DNA of 43,314 nucleotides, taken from NCBI GenBank assembly GCA_021287065.1, contig JAJTBE010000061.1, positions 1 through 43,314 on the forward strand, read 5' to 3'. The notes under the pieces were generated by a model. It was given only the letters and a program-made list of their open reading frames with translations, was not told the DNA's origin and searched no databases. The translations under genes were made by a program, and so were the position numbers. Shown in pieces: positions 41,783 through 43,314 of this stretch. Positions within the stretch are counted from its first letter, which is position 1. Every line of letters begins with the position of its first letter. Source of the DNA: Bacillota bacterium (GTDB lineage: Bacteria > Vulcanimicrobiota > JAJTBE01).

Positions 41783-42541
41783 ATGAAAAGACTTGAAGAT
41801 AAAATTTGTATAATTACAGGCGCAGACAGTGAAATTGGCAAATCCACAGCCAGAGCTTTTTCTGAAGAAGGCGCCAGACTTATGCTGGTTGGCATTAATC
41901 ATGAGCACCTCAATGATCTGAAAACCGAAATATCAAAAAACGGTTCCCAGGTTGAAACTTTTGCCCTCGATGTGGCGCTCGGAGATTCGATTAATCATAT
42001 TTTTGAAAAAACAGCTTCCCTTCTGGGAAATGTTTCCGTGCTCGTTAATATCGTTCTCCCTTTCTTTCACGATGGAGGCGAAGACGTACACACTGAAAAA
42101 TGGGACGAAGATACGGCAAGAGATGCCAGAATCTGTTTCCTTTGCTGCAGAAGCGCTTTTGCTGCAATGTCCGGAACAGGAGGCGGCAGTATCGTCAATA
42201 TTGCCCCTGCCACTGCTCTCAAGGGGCTTTCCGGCGGCAACACCATGGCTTCTGTTTCCGGCGGAATTTTTGCCATGACCCAAACCCTCGCTATCGATTA
42301 CGCACCCTCGGATGTCAGAGTTAACGCCATCTCCCTCGGAGTATTCAAAACCGATTCTTACAGAGATCTCAGGGAGAAACGGGAATCCGAATTCGAAAAG
42401 AAACTTCTGCGTCATATCCCCCTCGGCAGACTGGGCAAGACCGATGAAATAGCAAAGGCAGCAGTATTCCTCGGATGCAGCGATTCATCCTACATCACAG
42501 GAGCAATGCTTCCGGTGGACGGCGGATATTCAATAGGTTGA
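41783..42541 (+). CDS. SDR-fold protein lacking the catalytic residues
   Basis: A 252-residue short-chain dehydrogenase-like protein. The cofactor loop TGADSEIG (residues 12-19) is kept and the C-terminal segment YITGAMLPVDGGYSIG is canonical. However, the NNAG motif is NIVLP, the catalytic serine region reads NIAPA where SS is expected, and the Y-x-x-x-K pair is M155 and S159 in NTMASVSGG. All three catalytic positions are therefore missing. It probably does not reduce or oxidise by the standard mechanism and may be a binding protein or regulator. GGAGG precedes the ATG. It is downstream of the PfkB kinase and followed by a strong terminator. Confidence 0.9.
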   Translation: MKRLEDKICIITGADSEIGKSTARAFSEEGARLMLVGINHEHLNDLKTEISKNGSQVETFALDVALGDSINHIFEKTASLLGNVSVLVNIVLPFFHDGGEDVHTEKWDEDTARDARICFLCCRSAFAAMSGTGGGSIVNIAPATALKGLSGGNTMASVSGGIFAMTQTLAIDYAPSDVRVNAISLGVFKTDSYRDLREKRESEFEKKLLRHIPLGRLGKTDEIAKAAVFLGCSDSSYITGAMLPVDGGYSIG

Positions 42542-42545
42542 TACA

Positions 42546-42580
42546 AAAAAGCCTGCCTTGATAACAAAGGCAGGCTTTCA
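42546..42580 (+). terminator. Rho-independent terminator
   Basis: The stem AAAGCCTGCCTT / AAGGCAGGCTTT with a 7-base loop, a few bases after the stop of the SDR-like gene. Confidence 0.9.
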
Positions 42581-42691
42581 TATAAAAACCGGAGCCAGTA
42601 AAGATTTGGTTTTCTTCTGAGAGTAACTGCATCCATAGTTTATCCATAATACAGCACAATACAGCTTTTTTGAAATTTATATTAAGGTTTA

Positions 42692-43314
42692 CTAATTACA
42701 GAATTCACTAAAAAATGTAATTATATTTTCACTACTGGGTTCAGAACTCAGGAACCCTGAGTCAATAACCTCACAGATATGCTCATCAAGTCGATTGTTC
42801 CGGAAGCTCTCACCTATACGCATTCCCATCACCATTTCAGCCGGCAGGAGATATCTTTCCTGTGAGATAAAATCTGCTGAAGTCCCACATTTATAAAATG
42901 CAGATTTATAAACCTCTGTTACAAGTTTTTTCAATTCAGGCTCATCTGAAATCCTGACAGGCAGCAAATGATCCGTTCCTTTTTCTACAACAGTAGTACA
43001 AAGACAACCTTTGATATCCCGGCATTTTACTTTCTGAATCTGTATAAGATCATGATATTCGAGCTGGAGGTTCAAATCATCACAGGTTTCATACATCTGT
43101 ATGCCATCTACATCTTCAAACAGGTAAAAAACCGGAAAATCGGCAATTCTCTCATTGTTATAATACCAATCCACATCAGTGCAGGGAGGAGTTTCTTTTT
43201 TCTCCAGAAACACATGCCACTCCGGTTCCACTTTACACCCTTCATAATGCTTCTGTTTCCATTTAGTGCTTAAATAGCTGATCAGTAAAGCATTTGCCTT
43301 TTCCTGATCGATAC
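42692..43314 (-). CDS. Hypothetical protein, 5' end beyond the window
   Basis: The frame is open from the stop at 42692 to the right edge (207 codons). A GTG at 43231 could be taken as a start, but the upstream codons read IDQEKANALLISYLSTKWKQ without a stop and look like protein, so the start most likely lies outside. It is soluble-looking, with many acidic residues and cysteines (KCRDIKGCLC, FYKCGTSAD). No motif or family is recognised. Nothing nearby hints at a role. Confidence 0.65.
   Translation of the reverse strand, partial: IDQEKANALLISYLSTKWKQKHYEGCKVEPEWHVFLEKKETPPCTDVDWYYNNERIADFPVFYLFEDVDGIQMYETCDDLNLQLEYHDLIQIQKVKCRDIKGCLCTTVVEKGTDHLLPVRISDEPELKKLVTEVYKSAFYKCGTSADFISQERYLLPAEMVMGMRIGESFRNNRLDEHICEVIDSGFLSSEPSSENIITFFSEFCN

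Overview
The window comes from a diderm (Gram-negative type) bacterium of moderate G+C, probably an uncultivated lineage. Evidence for two membranes is an SLH-domain plus coiled-coil plus beta-barrel outer-membrane porin (15550-18099), a TonB-like protein, an alpha-2-macroglobulin-like protein and signal-peptide-bearing 5'-nucleotidase family enzymes. SLH porins of this kind are known from Negativicutes, Thermotogae, Cyanobacteria and several candidate phyla. I cannot place the organism more precisely from sequence alone. TTG and GTG starts are frequent (at least eight genes).

Layout. 1-4.5 kb: the 5' part of an alpha-2-macroglobulin-like gene, a VOC/PhnB-like protein and two hypothetical proteins. 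4.7-8.4 kb, minus strand: tRNA-Arg(UCG), a one-domain metallophosphoesterase without signal peptide, a SAM methyltransferase and an unrecognised acidic-linker protein coupled to it. 8.6-15.3 kb, plus strand: a DUF58 / BatA-like / large double-VWA membrane protein / TonB-like gene run, apparently without the usual MoxR ATPase. 15.4-18.6 kb: a structured leader, the SLH porin and RidA. 18.7-25.9 kb, minus strand: a tightly packed run transcribed Ldh-family dehydrogenase, REC-GGDEF regulator, nadK, recN, M16 protease, dapB, tatA. 26.4-31.7 kb, plus strand: a degenerate MobA-like protein and two paralogous secreted 5'-nucleotidase-type enzymes, the first with a 16-cysteine metallothionein-like insert. 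33.8-36.6 kb, minus strand: arginine-decarboxylase-type enzyme, YqeY and a hypothetical protein. 36.9-38.4 kb: a guanidine-modifying (agmatine/peptidylarginine deiminase fold) enzyme. 39.9-43.3 kb: a hydrophobic Asn/Ser/Gly-rich protein, a PfkB kinase, an SDR that has lost its catalytic residues, and a hypothetical gene running off the window.

The intergenic spaces at 29.4-30.0, 31.7-33.6 and 38.9-39.6 kb are packed with three interleaved repeat families. Family 1 is a roughly 260-285 bp element with 15-bp terminal inverted repeats and two internal hairpins (five near-complete and three partial copies, both orientations), which looks like a MITE. Family 2 is a 91-bp tandem unit carrying the palindrome CAGGCG-GGA-CGCCTG. 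Family 3 is a roughly 200-250 bp block seen twice. Family 1 copies sit inside the palindrome of family 2 units, and the composite order family 3 - family 2 - family 1 recurs in direct orientation on either side of the segment holding the decarboxylase, YqeY, hypothetical and deiminase-like genes.

The most promising points for follow-up are: the repeat system with compensatory stem changes and its apparent preference for the palindrome loop; a shared N-terminal 'DS-x-x-x-G' tag on three otherwise unrelated proteins lacking signal peptides; the cysteine-rich nucleotidase; a GGDEF domain with a lost active site but an intact RxxD inhibitory site; and the decarboxylase/deiminase pair as a possible agmatine route.
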